A DNA stretch of 64,000 nt from Aaosphaeria pasadenensis. Taxonomy: Eukaryota; Ascomycota; Dothideomycetes; Pleosporales. The notes under the pieces were generated by a model. That model did not search any database, was not told the origin of the DNA, and was given only the letters and a program-made list of their open reading frames with translations. A program made the translations under genes and the position numbers. Positions 19,299 through 29,835 of this stretch are shown piece after piece (within the stretch, counting starts at the first letter, position 1; every line of letters begins with the position of its first letter). Location of the stretch: the NCBI GenBank assembly GCA_022813625.1, contig JAKLMB010000011.1, forward strand, positions 310,001 through 374,000, written 5' to 3'.

Positions 19299-21340
19299 TC
19301 ATCCGATCTTGTTAGGAGAAGATTTGGCAAGAATCTCTCTCACCTTGGCAACGGCGTCTCTGGCCGCGCGTCGCTCTTTCACACCCTCGTCTTCACTGAC
19401 AACCTTTCCTTCACTGGTGCTTCGCACAATCAGGCGGACCAATTCTTCGGTCTGCTTGAGAGTCTTGCGTCCTTCTTCAGTCACTTCGGCGCGCCAGAGT
19501 GATCGCGCGCCTTCCCAGAGTTTCTGCATGTGGCGGAGGGAGAAGACGAAACCAAGCGCGGCGAAGACGCCGGCTTCGAAAACGGAGAAAGTGGGCATGG
19601 AAATGTAGAGGAGGGCGGACACGGCAGAGGAGAGCGAGGTTGTTGAAAGAGTCGTGAGAACCAGGCGTTGGGCGAGGGCTTGCAGGTTTGGAATGGTATC
19701 TTCGAGAAGAGACTTGCGCGATACAGCGATTTGGTTCGGCCAGGGTTGGGGTTCGTGCACTTCTGTTGAAATATTGAGATTTTCTTTGGGGGAGAGGTGC
19801 GGTTCTTCTGGGGGTGGAACAACGGGTGAGGCTGGGTCATCCAAGGGATGGTAGGATGTTGAGCTGGTTGTTGGGAATTGTTGGATCATCTCGGGAAAAC
19901 CAGCTTGATTCATGCGACCAGCAAGGTAGACGGCACTCTTCTCAGCAGAGGTGAGCCACCGCCGCTCTATCAGTTCGCTTGTGATCATGCTAACGTCGTC
20001 GACCCTCCAGAAGAGTTTCCACCAGGCAAGCTTGTGCCAGCTGCGTGCCGCGAAGGCCTCGTCGAGTTCGTCACGGAGCTCGGTGTGCGATTTTTCAGCC
20101 CACTCCTCCAAGTGCCGTATCGTTGCTGCAGTTGTCTGCTCCGGCGTCCTTGCAGCCAGAAGAGTGTTGATCTGCTGAGCGTCTTCTCTGGTGATAGCCG
20201 CTTCAACGTCATCGACGATGGACTGTACAAACTTCCTCGTGATGGGGCTGATCTGTCCTGATGACTCGAGGTCACGAATGAGCCACTGTGAGAGTCCCGG
20301 TAGCCCGCTCCTAAACCAGCCTTGCTCGTATCGTGTTGCATTTGCGAGAGATTTCCGGAATATATCCAAGGCTTCCGTAGCAATCTGTACGTTGACCATC
20401 GACGCTGAGCTTTCTCCATCCACTTCCGTCTCTTTCTCTGGCGGCGGCAGTTCAATAGCCACCCTGACCATGCCCTCCGCTTCACCATTCAGATCAGACG
20501 TAAACCTCCCAAACGCAACGGCGCTCTCAATGCCCTCACCAAGCACAACCGTTTTGTGCACAGGGTACGGTACAGGAAGCCCCCTTGCAGAGGTGGCCTG
20601 TAGCTTGGGAACCAGCACCGCTTCCTTTGAACTCTCCGACACTGATGTAGCAGGAATATCTGAGACATTTACATTCAGCGTTGACACCAGAACCTCAATG
20701 TTATGTTTCTGCAGCACCCTCGATGGAATGTGGACGATCTTATAAAGCGGACTGGGTGGGGCCGGTTCGTTCTCATCGCCATACCTGGTGACTCAGTCAG
20801 CTTTTCCCATCCTTCCATGGTTTCACTCAAGCCTGATTGGACAAACCTTAACAAAACGGTCTCGTCTCCACCCTCCGACTCCACGCGCTTCTCAAGCTCC
20901 TTCTCCCACTTCCCTTCCTCAGCTAAGGGATCTGCGAAGAGCAAGCGGGCAAGCTTCTGCGCGCTGCGCTGGTCATTGAGCGATAGCACTGCGACGCGAG
21001 TGACTGATTCTCTGGCAGCTAGGCCCCGCAGTGCCAATTGGACTCTGCTGATGTTGACGTACGATTCCGCGACGCCACTGAGATCTGAAAGGGCATTGTA
21101 TAGCTCTTGGTTCTGGGCAGGAATATGCGGACGCACATTTACTGCTGTAGGAGAGACGTGCGTGGATGCGAGGCGGGCGCGAGTGCGGAGGTCTTGGAGA
21201 GAGATGCGTTTATGACCGGGGTGGGTGCGTGTGGAGACATTGCTGCAATGGCGGAAGGACAGCAGTGATGGAAGACGGTCAATTGGTCGGGAGACGAGGA
21301 GACTCGTTTGTCGCGGTGCTAGAACCGCCCATGGAGGCAT
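19299..21340 (-). CDS. Putative mitochondrial membrane protein, possibly Mmc1-like
   Basis: Two exons, 21340-20847 and 20784-19299, encode 659 residues. The 62-nt intron has a GTTTGT donor, a CTGAC branch and a CAG acceptor; removing it gives the continuous junction ETVLLR-YGDENEPAPPSPLY. The N-terminus is Arg/Ser/Pro-rich and free of acidic residues, like a mitochondrial presequence. The middle is helical. Near residues 545-605 are two hydrophobic segments (LSSAVSALLYISMPTFSVF and AGVFAALGFVFSL), so it is probably an inner-membrane protein, followed by a coiled-coil tail. The layout resembles the fungal Mmc1 family as remembered, but the match is weak and should be treated as a suggestion. 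Confidence 0.7.
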
Positions 21341-21816
21341 CGGGTGCGGAGATGGACATCGTAAGTTGATACGCGGAGCTTGGGATGTTGAAGTTTGGAG
21401 GTCTGCCGGAAGAACGTCGGTCCGGGAAGGTGGATCAAAGGGTCACGTCAACGTCAGTCACGACTCACCTGCAACATTCTAGAATATCCAGTATCCTGGA
21501 TAAAAGAAATGACATCGACTAGATAAGAATAGATGAGGGGGAGAGGGTTTCACAACGGAGGTCTGTGGGGCGTTCACCCTAAGAATTGAGAATATTCATT
21601 TCGTATATGCCAAGTCGAGTCCGAAGACTAGGACCAGCCTAATTACTGCCGTTTCATCACAGGTTTACCTTGCGCCTTCTAGGACCAAGTCCCTGCCAGT
21701 ATATGAGTCGATTGATCGACCGATTGGACACTGCTTTCAGTACTCTGTCCAGCCAAAAGAGATACAGAAATCATCGTCTCGTCAATTTAAGCCGTCGTTT
21801 CGAAGATTTGCTGTTA
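21341..21816. other. Intergenic region
   Basis: About 475 nt with the promoter of the mitochondrial-protein gene on the left and the 3' end of the calcineurin gene on the right. No gene is supported. Confidence 0.55.
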
Positions 21817-23872
21817 TCAGCTTCTAGCGTTGGGGTTGCGGCCAACTCCTGAAGACCTTCTCTATATTAGCATCAAGAACAGGAATGAGTCGCCCAAAGA
21901 CTTACATGCTGATTCTTCTGGCCACGCGTGCGAGGCCTTGGTCATTCTCAGCCTCTTTGCTTGCCTTTTCGAGAGCCTGCTCTCGGCTCGCTTCCTGAGA
22001 CTTCCTAACTTCGTCGTGACTAGGTGGTAACCTTTCGTTCTGGATATCAACCTTTCGTGCATCTTCGAAGGTATGGATGGCTTGCTTGATTCCTTCGGCG
22101 CCGAGCATGAGGGTACCTGCAGGTAGTCTGCCTCCGGATGCTGTCTTCAACTCAGTCACACGCTCAGCCTCCTCGCGTAGAACTTGGAATACGCGAGAAA
22201 GTCTTCCAATAGCAAGAATCTTGTTCTTGATAGCACGCCTCTTGAACTCCGTTGACTCTGGGTCCATATTGGGGCTCGTGAGAGGAGGCGATGAGGGGCC
22301 GGATGCGAGACTGCTGGGAGTTTCCTCCTCCAGCTCTTCCTTGGAGCAGGTATTCAAGATAGCGATGAGCATGTCCGTGACTATAACAGTTAGATGGTGC
22401 AACATTCCAGACTCCAATATGTAACTTACTCTTCTCTCCAACGAAAGGAAGTGACCACGTGAAGACGTCCATAAAGTTCGGTAGCCAGTATGGGTGAGGC
22501 GTGCAATCTAAGGGTGGCAATTAGTTGAGAATAGAGCAAAGTGTCGTGGCGGTCTTACTGAATTGACGAATGTTCATAACATTGTTCTCGTACTTGAGAA
22601 CTGCTGCCTTATTGTTGTACACATCCAAATAATTCGGTGCACTGAAGATCGTCATAACACTAGGGAACCCAGTCGTTCGAGTCTTGCGGTACATGCGGTA
22701 GCCAGCATCTTGGGCTTCGTGGGCGCGGATGATCGACAAGAGATTGTTCTTTTCCAAGAATGCGCAAGCCGCGGGGTACGAGAAGAAGTAAGAGCATCCA
22801 CGGACGTGATTATGGATAAAGAAGTCATTCGTCTTCTCCTGGCCAAACTCTTCCAACGGATCAGCCCAGAGGATATCGCACATCAGGCCGTGGGTGGGTG
22901 GTTCACGGAATCGGTCAATCTAGAAGGTGTCAACATTGCCCGTGCGTCCATTGTGCCAACGTGCTACTCACGCTCTTCAAATCTTCCAGGGTGTGGAGCT
23001 CGGGGCTCAATCCACCGTGTATGCACAAGAATTGCTTGTTCATGACAGCTGCTAGTGGCAAGGAGCAGAAAGAGTCCATGCAAGCCTCGTACACAGCTTC
23101 CGAGTATTTGTGCTTGCACTCGAGCTTGAATGTGAAATAATCCGTCAAATGACGGCACTCATGATTGCCGCGCAGCAACCAGAGGGTATTAGGATACCAA
23201 ATCTTCAATGACCAGAGATATAAGACACACTAGGCTGATCAGCAAAAGTCTCCGGACAAAAGAATTCAATATACCAACCTCAATACTGAAATAACCACGG
23301 TCGACGTAGTCTCCCAAGAAAAGGTATCTCGTCTCTGCAGGATCTCCGCCCACTTCGAACAATTTCATAAGGTCGTAGTATTGGCCATGTACGTCACCAC
23401 AAACAGTGATTGGAGCGTCCATCTCAAGCAAGTTGGGTTCCGACTTGAGGATTTCGGATCCCTTGCGCAAAATCCATAGCGCTTGGTCTTCGGTCAAACG
23501 ACCTTCACGATAGAAATGCTGCTTAAGGAATTGTAGGTTTGGTTTGTTCCGGTCTTGCGGCGAAAAGAACTGTTCTTGGGTAGGGGGTAGAAAGGCAGGC
23601 GCTTGGACATCTGTTGTGAGGCGGTGGGGTCAGCTGAAGTCGGACAGACGGATTCCACAAGCGGGGTATATCAATGAGAAATACGGAGAGGCTCTTCGGG
23701 ATGTATTTATGACCGTACCTTTGCAAACCCGCTCCAGAGTGCTGACCTGGGTGCCATCTTCCATAGTATGGAGGGTAAAGTCAATTTCAGGCAGGGGCTT
23801 CTTCTCCCTGACCGCACGGATGGCCGTGTCGAGGTACTTGGACTGGTCGAAGTCCTGGTTGTTGCTCTCCAT
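21817..23872 (-). CDS. CNA1: Calcineurin catalytic subunit A (protein phosphatase 2B)
   Basis: Seven exons, 23872-23719, 23610-23279, 23229-22972, 22919-22559, 22507-22430, 22380-21906 and 21856-21817, encode about 565 residues. This is the Ca2+/calmodulin-activated Ser/Thr phosphatase that, with the B subunit, controls Crz1-type transcription, cell wall integrity and hyphal growth. The metallophosphoesterase core has GDVHG (123-127), GDYVDRG (151-157) and GNHE (183-186), and SAPNYLDVYNNKAA later on. The B-subunit-binding helix (about 375-400) precedes a linker, then a calmodulin-binding helix (about 441-463, KNKILAIGRLSRVFQVLREE) and an autoinhibitory segment (about 497-511). The last exon is short (40 nt); without it the frame would stop two codons after the donor. 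Introns 2-6 are 49-52 nt. Confidence 0.97.
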
Positions 23873-24974
23873 GATGAACGGTATGCGTCAGTAGTCGGCG
23901 GTGAATCGTTAAAGGTCCTAAGGGAGTGGGAGCTGGGAGAGCTGGAGGCAACGAGGGGCGAGGTTGAGGTTGTGGGAGGGGAAAGGGAGCAAGGACCCCA
24001 GGTGGCGGTAGGTGGAACGAGGGCCGAGGCGCAAACAGGATCTGCTTGGGAACAATACTCGTAGGGACAAACAATATGGAATCTGAACACTGTGCAAGGT
24101 GGATTGATCGTGACTATGGCGTCGCGTGCCTGGGAATTGTGTTGTCTGTTCGAGCTGTAGGGCTGAGAAAAGCCCATGAGCGGCGAGGTCGAGCTGGAGG
24201 GAGCCGTGGCTTGGCATGTCACCCAATGAGGAAGCTCGCAACTGCAAGTTCATAACGTCACAATTCGGCATGCTATGAGCCTCGAATATGTTCAATCTCG
24301 TACAGAATTCAGTCGTAAAGCAGAAGTTCAAACACGATTTTGACTCTCAATCACTGAAACTTGAAATGTCATCACGTCAAAACATATTTTTCTCCGGACC
24401 TGCGGACTATTATTGTGTCAACGTCAGGGTGCGCACTGTAAGTAAGCCGGCGGTTTTAAAACTCTCCGATGCCATCGAGTTGACCTCGCATTGCGATTTG
24501 AAACACTTCATTATTGTGCGAGTAGAGCGTCACATATCAATTCGGAAATCAAGTATTGTTCGATATTCATTTTTTGGATTCGTAGTACTGTGTACATAAC
24601 GTTTGTGCAGGGTGTTCGCGAATGTGTGCGATACGACCACAGTGTTCTATACAAGAAATTATGAACAAGCTGGGTATCCAATACCAAAGCGAGTACATAA
24701 AAAAAGAGTGTGAAGAAGTAGAAGCTGTGCTTGCGTAACAAGAGAAGACCAAAGTACAAACAGGACGGTATCAATACGCGACCTGGAAGATAAGTATGAA
24801 AAAGAAAGAAGAGAAGACTGGCCAGACGATGCTCTGCAGCCTGAAGTGGTATATACAACAAAATTTCCTGACCCTATGTCCCTGTGCCCCAAGAACCCGA
24901 ACCGCCAACTCCATAATATGCAAACGATTTCAAGATGGAGGCATCAGATCTTGAAAGTGTAGATGTAGTGGGGC
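23873..24974. other. Intergenic region
   Basis: About 1.1 kb between two minus-strand genes. It includes the calcineurin promoter (left) and the AA11 3' region (right). The many overlapping short frames are uninformative. Confidence 0.55.
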
Positions 24975-26096
24975 TTAGATACGGCGCGAACCATGGCGAC
25001 GAGCAAGATGTCCACGAGGAGATCGTCGGATGGAGCGGCGGGTGATGGCACCGTTGGAGCAAGACATGCCTGCTGCGAGTTGCATGGGAACGGCAAAGCC
25101 ATGGTCGCATAGCCCAAATTGGTTGGTTCCAATGCAGACAACAGCGCCTTCGGTGGTGCAAGGCACACCAGTACCGTTGACAGGTGGGTTCTGGGGGTTG
25201 TTCGGGATGGTTGGGGTAGTCGGGGTCTGGGTGGGCTGAGGAGCAGCAGAGGAAGCCGAGGGGGCAAAGATACCACCAGGGTTGCTGGGAACAGCAGTGG
25301 GTCCAGCAGAGGGGGCAGCAGTGGGAGCAGCAGTGGGAGCAGCGGATGGAGTAGGGCTGCTGTTATTGCCTCCACCAGGAGCTGCGGGAGAGCCAAGCTG
25401 ACCGTTGCCGCGACCAAACTTCTGCATTGCCTCACAGCCGCTACCAGTAAGTTTGTCACCAATGGCGGCGGAGCTACCCGTGTCGACAGACTCTCCTGGG
25501 TTGGGGAACTTAAAGTCCTGCCCTGCGGGGTTTTCGCACTCAGCAGGAGGCAGGTTCGCAACGAACATGTCGGGCTTGCCGCCGAGCGCAGCCTGAACAT
25601 CGCTGCCCTTGCCACCACTGGACCGAACGGGTGCACAGTTGTGGTAGAACTCACGGTTGCCAACCTTGTTCAACCAAGACCAGCTGAAGACGTAATCGCC
25701 GTCGGGCAGATCTGCAGGAATGGTAACATCGACAGGTGTAGCAGCATCGTCACCAGCGTTATCACTGAGGTTACCGTCTTCACTGGTCAGGCATCCTCCA
25801 ATGACTGAATGAATGACCTTCCACTGGCTGTCCTTGGTAGGAGTCTTGCCTGGTGTGAGGGCAAACTGGCAAGAACCGCCACCGTGTGTGGCACCGCCCT
25901 TGAAGCGGACAGTCAACTTCTCGCCCGCCTTGATAGGGTTGGCTGCTTTATCGAAGTTGGTGGTTCGGCAGGGGAAGTTAGAGCCGTCAGAGTTGACTGG
26001 GCCGTTGTCGTTGGTCGCGAAGGGCTCGGGGAATGCAAGAAGCATGTGCGCGGACGCACTGGCGGAAAGAGCCAGAATGGTTGCAAAGGACTTCAT
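24975..26096 (-). CDS. Secreted AA11-type lytic polysaccharide monooxygenase with C-terminal Cys domain
   Basis: A single-exon gene of 373 residues. The signal peptide is residues 1-16 and cleavage leaves His17 as the N-terminus, as needed for a copper histidine brace. The second brace residue is His71 in ATHGGGSCQ, and axial Tyr151 sits in EFYHNC. Together with HMLLAFPEPF and WKVIHSVIGGC this fits AA11, a family that oxidises chitin. An Ala/Pro/Thr/Ser linker (about 245-310) leads to a Cys-containing module near 320-355 (CTTEGAVVCIGTNQFGLCDHG), similar to the X278 domain often attached to AA11. The tail is strongly basic (nine Arg in the last 21 residues). It is likely to act on fungal or arthropod chitin, or on the fungus's own wall. 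Confidence 0.88.
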   Translation of the reverse strand: MKSFATILALSASASAHMLLAFPEPFATNDNGPVNSDGSNFPCRTTNFDKAANPIKAGEKLTVRFKGGATHGGGSCQFALTPGKTPTKDSQWKVIHSVIGGCLTSEDGNLSDNAGDDAATPVDVTIPADLPDGDYVFSWSWLNKVGNREFYHNCAPVRSSGGKGSDVQAALGGKPDMFVANLPPAECENPAGQDFKFPNPGESVDTGSSAAIGDKLTGSGCEAMQKFGRGNGQLGSPAAPGGGNNSSPTPSAAPTAAPTAAPSAGPTAVPSNPGGIFAPSASSAAPQPTQTPTTPTIPNNPQNPPVNGTGVPCTTEGAVVCIGTNQFGLCDHGFAVPMQLAAGMSCSNGAITRRSIRRSPRGHLARRHGSRRI

Positions 26097-29000
26097 GATT
26101 GCAGAGTTTCGTTGGTTTGTGAATGAATGAATGGAATTTGCGTAGACCTGCTATGCAAGACGTCGACTGATCGAGTTGAGCGGTGTGAAGGTTTTCGAGA
26201 TAATCTGGCAACAATGTTGAAAATCTTGGTGTCAGATAGACTGGACTCGACCTGAATCAACGAAGATGTGCTGTTCGATATAATGAGTGTGAAGTACGCA
26301 AGCTAGGCTCTGCCTATCGAAAAAAGCAACGAGAAACAAAGAGGGAGTAGTAGAACACTGCGGACCGCTTGTGATGAGGGGGTAGAAACATTGGCGGACC
26401 AGGCATGATATATATATCGACAAGTGGTTTGCGAAGCCCCTGGATAGACGGATGGCAACAAGCTTCTTGGAACTGCACTGCCCATTGGCGCCCGGACGGT
26501 AAATTCAGAGTGGTACCACGGCGGATCGCCCAGAAGGGTGGTTGTCGATAGGATGATGGGGCCTCCGTAATGCGACGGGATGGGAGGATCAAACAGCCTG
26601 TTCCAGACGGGGTTTAGACATTGAAGGGAGAATGCAGCATCAGTGGAGCCAGAGTCAAGCAGGCCGGCCGCATGCCTCCAGCCTGGGCAGGTACATGAGG
26701 GCAACGATTGGGCGAAGGCGGCCGTAGAGAGCAATTGTTTATGAAACAGTGAGGATAATTGAGCAACTCATGATGGCCACATGTGAGTGGCCATGGGGGT
26801 CGCCTCAGGGGTCGATGTCAAGTTTGACGTTACGTAGTCGGAGATGCAGGGGCAATCTGGTCCGTTCTTTGGCTTCTCTTTTCTTCTTCCTTCTGCTTCC
26901 CTCTCGCTCGAGGGCAGGATAGACGGAGGGTTCCCAGGATTGGTTAGGTGTAGGTTTAAGGTTATGATCAAGGTGTAAGGTTGTATAGGGTGGAAGTGTG
27001 AAGAGAGAGTGATGCAGGGATAGACCTCCGAAGGAGCGGACGACATGTAGGCCTATCGATAACCTTTCTCCAAGTTGTCCTAGTCTATATCGGTGACTAG
27101 TATTCCCCAATTGGGACTCGGTACCGGCCACGGATCACCCACTTGTCTCTCTGAAACTCACCACGGCATCTCCGCGACATTCACTCTTCTATCCACGTCC
27201 GTTCACCCCAGTTTTCTCAACCCCTTAGGGGCCCATTTGCCATCTCATCTTCGCCATCAGGCCTGGCTACTGTGCTTGTATTACTCGGCTATCCACTTCG
27301 TCAACCGCACATCACCTTTCCCAGCGTGCCTACATACATTTGTACAGCCTCTTCAGGCATCCCATTCGTCGATGCCACTTCGCCTGGTCACGCCTGGTCA
27401 CAGCTGGCCACGCCCCGCTTCTTCCAAGTCTCCTCTCCTTACCTCTGAGATCTCTCAGCCTCTCAGCTACTACCAATGATGCTGACCTCGCGCAACCTTC
27501 ATCGCGTGCCACAACGTTTTGCGGCGCCAACTGAGGGCCACTCCCAGCTCACGATGGCATCTTCACAGAGACACATCTTCCACCATAGGGTTCCCTAGCG
27601 ACTTCAAAAGCCGCCTGAATGCCGCCCGTCACACCTTCAAGCGTGATATCATGGCCAGGAGCCTCAGTCCCAAATGACTACCGTTTCGAGACGGATTTCT
27701 CATGCACGCCCCAGTAACAGTCCTCCCCCCATGTCTCCCATTCTCGGTTGCCCTGCCTTCGTTCAGTTTCTCGCCTTTTTTCGACATGGCTGGGCCTGCA
27801 TGAATACTAACCTATTCTTGGAGACGTGCGCTTTTATCCCCTCTCCATGTTCAATCAAATAATGTCTACATGCAAGTCTCACTTTATGATACGGCCAATT
27901 CATCTAATCTTCAGTGAGCCAGCGACGCCAACAAAAGAGTTGCCCAAAGCATACTCAACTCTCGCTTAACAGTCCCTTGGGCTCCCGACGGCTGCCTGTC
28001 GGCGGCGTAGCAAGCACGCATAACCGGTCCTTTGGGCGTCCCGCACGGGTCCCCTGCTCACTATCAAATTCGTGCGGGATCTTGTTGCGTACCTGCGAAC
28101 GTCAGCCTCCTGAATTGGCCACGGAATACTCTCCACGACAGAGGTTATTGATGCTTGGTGGCTCCTTAAGGCACTCCGACCAGTCACCCTAGATTCGTCG
28201 TTTCTGTTCGTTGTTTCTTCGCAAACAAGCTTGACGATCCCCTTGAAGCCTATCCTTCCTCGGCAGGTTGCATCGCGCTATCCGTTAGCGCAAGGTTGAT
28301 GAGATGGCCTTTATTGGTTATCCTACGTCTGCTGCAAAAATTAACCTCCACGGTCGCAAGCATTCCAGTCCGACCAAAGTCTTTGATCGTCACAACTCAA
28401 AACAGTCCGTCATTCTGAATCCACTGTCTCTTCACGTGCAGCTAGGCGGAGATATTTCATTCTACTTGTGTTTCTGTTTGTGTTTGGTTTCTGAGAGAAA
28501 TGTCCGTCCAGCTTACCCCGAGAGCGACCACCTTTTTCTCCACAGACAACACCTATCGGACATTGTCAGCCACTCAGCATCAGCATTCACCCACACAAAA
28601 AGTTTCGATCATGAAATCGTTTCAAACACCTGTTTCCTTTTAATGTCGATCGCCCAGTTATCACCTGTTACTAAAATGTCAATATACTGCTTCTAAACTA
28701 ACGCAGACGTGCTCAAGTAGTGCCCACCTCGAGAGACATGCTCATTTATCCCCATTTCAGCTCGTGGGATTCAGGTCTCGTGCACATGGTGTGTTTATGT
28801 TCGCCAGTTACTTTCAGTTTTCCTAGTGGGTGATTTGACTCAGAAAATCCGATCTGCTCCTTTCTGATATTGATCGACCTTCTTGATCCTACCAGCTGGA
28901 TATACTTGACCTGGATGAATACAGTACAACTTTCGAAAGGAAGAAACACAATTATATCATCGTACAGGCTTTGACGCAGCTTTTTCTGTCTTACGCATAA

Positions 29001-29835
29001 CGATCAATTTGGAGCACAGCCACTCAATTGATCCCATGGGATGCAGCAGCAATATGTAATCTACTACTACTGACTGGAGAACTGAGACATGAGATCTGGA
29101 CCTCGAGTTGTTCCACTCCTCTTGCTTCATTTTCCGTTGAAGTCTAGTATTGTTCTTGGGCGTCCTAGAGAGGATTCTGCACGGTTGCTCACCTGGTAAC
29201 TCTGCAAAATCAGGACAGTGATGCCTAGACCCGCACGATTCTCAGCCATCGCCAGGATGAGACATGCTACTCTTGTGCAATACAACACTTTTCACCTTCT
29301 GGTACTGCTGTATTCGCCGATTGAGAACACTTCTCGCCAAAACCAACTTTCCAGCAAAGACGGGTTGAATTAACAAATATCCAATTACGTACACGCGAAA
29401 TGAAGACTTCAACTAGTATGGCCGACTAGAACGGAGACCAAGAAAAGTGGAAATGAATAATTCTTTTCAAAACACGACTGTGGGATTGAGTTGTTAAAGG
29501 GGCCCTTGTTTGCCGCTTCCTGGAATGGCTATCCCTGCTCTCCAATGCAACCCTAACATCACCTTCCTGTTTCCCATTGTATTGACTGATGTCTTTCATG
29601 TGATTTGGACAACGTCTGCAACTGGTTCTTCAATACCCATCGGCTACCTCCGAGGATCTCCTTCAGGATACGCTCGCAATCCTTGCGTTACAACTTATAT
29701 CGACACTTTGCTGATCACAATAATCGTCACGGGGACCAAGAGGCTATGTTTTTCGTTGCGTTAACCCAATACAGGTATTCGATTACTATCACGAACATGA
29801 AAACTTGTACGTACTCGACTGACAACATAAATATA
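26097..29835. other. 3.7-kb gene-free region, pyrimidine-rich on the plus strand in its middle
   Basis: No gene is supported in this long gap. The left end should hold the AA11 promoter. From 27090 to 28700 the plus strand is rich in C and T, like fungal leaders and promoters, but no plus-strand coding exon follows before 37384. Open frames reach 130 codons but carry no domain. A 9-bp perfect stem with a 23-nt loop occurs at 28039-28079. A long non-coding transcript or a decayed gene is possible. Confidence 0.55.

Noticed and set aside
20752..20784. A 33-nt candidate intron in the mitochondrial-protein gene
   Set aside because: Its length is below that of fungal introns and it does not restore frame. 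The 62-nt intron at 20785-20846 with a CTGAC branch does.
25119..25808. A 229-codon plus-strand frame opposite the AA11 gene
   Set aside because: It is the complement of a Ser/Pro/Thr/Ala-rich coding region and has no domain. The minus strand carries the signal peptide, His brace and linker, so this is a shadow.
27093..27479. A 128-codon frame in the 3.7-kb block
   Set aside because: It is Ser/Pro/Leu-rich because the DNA is C/T-rich, with no domain or splice continuity.
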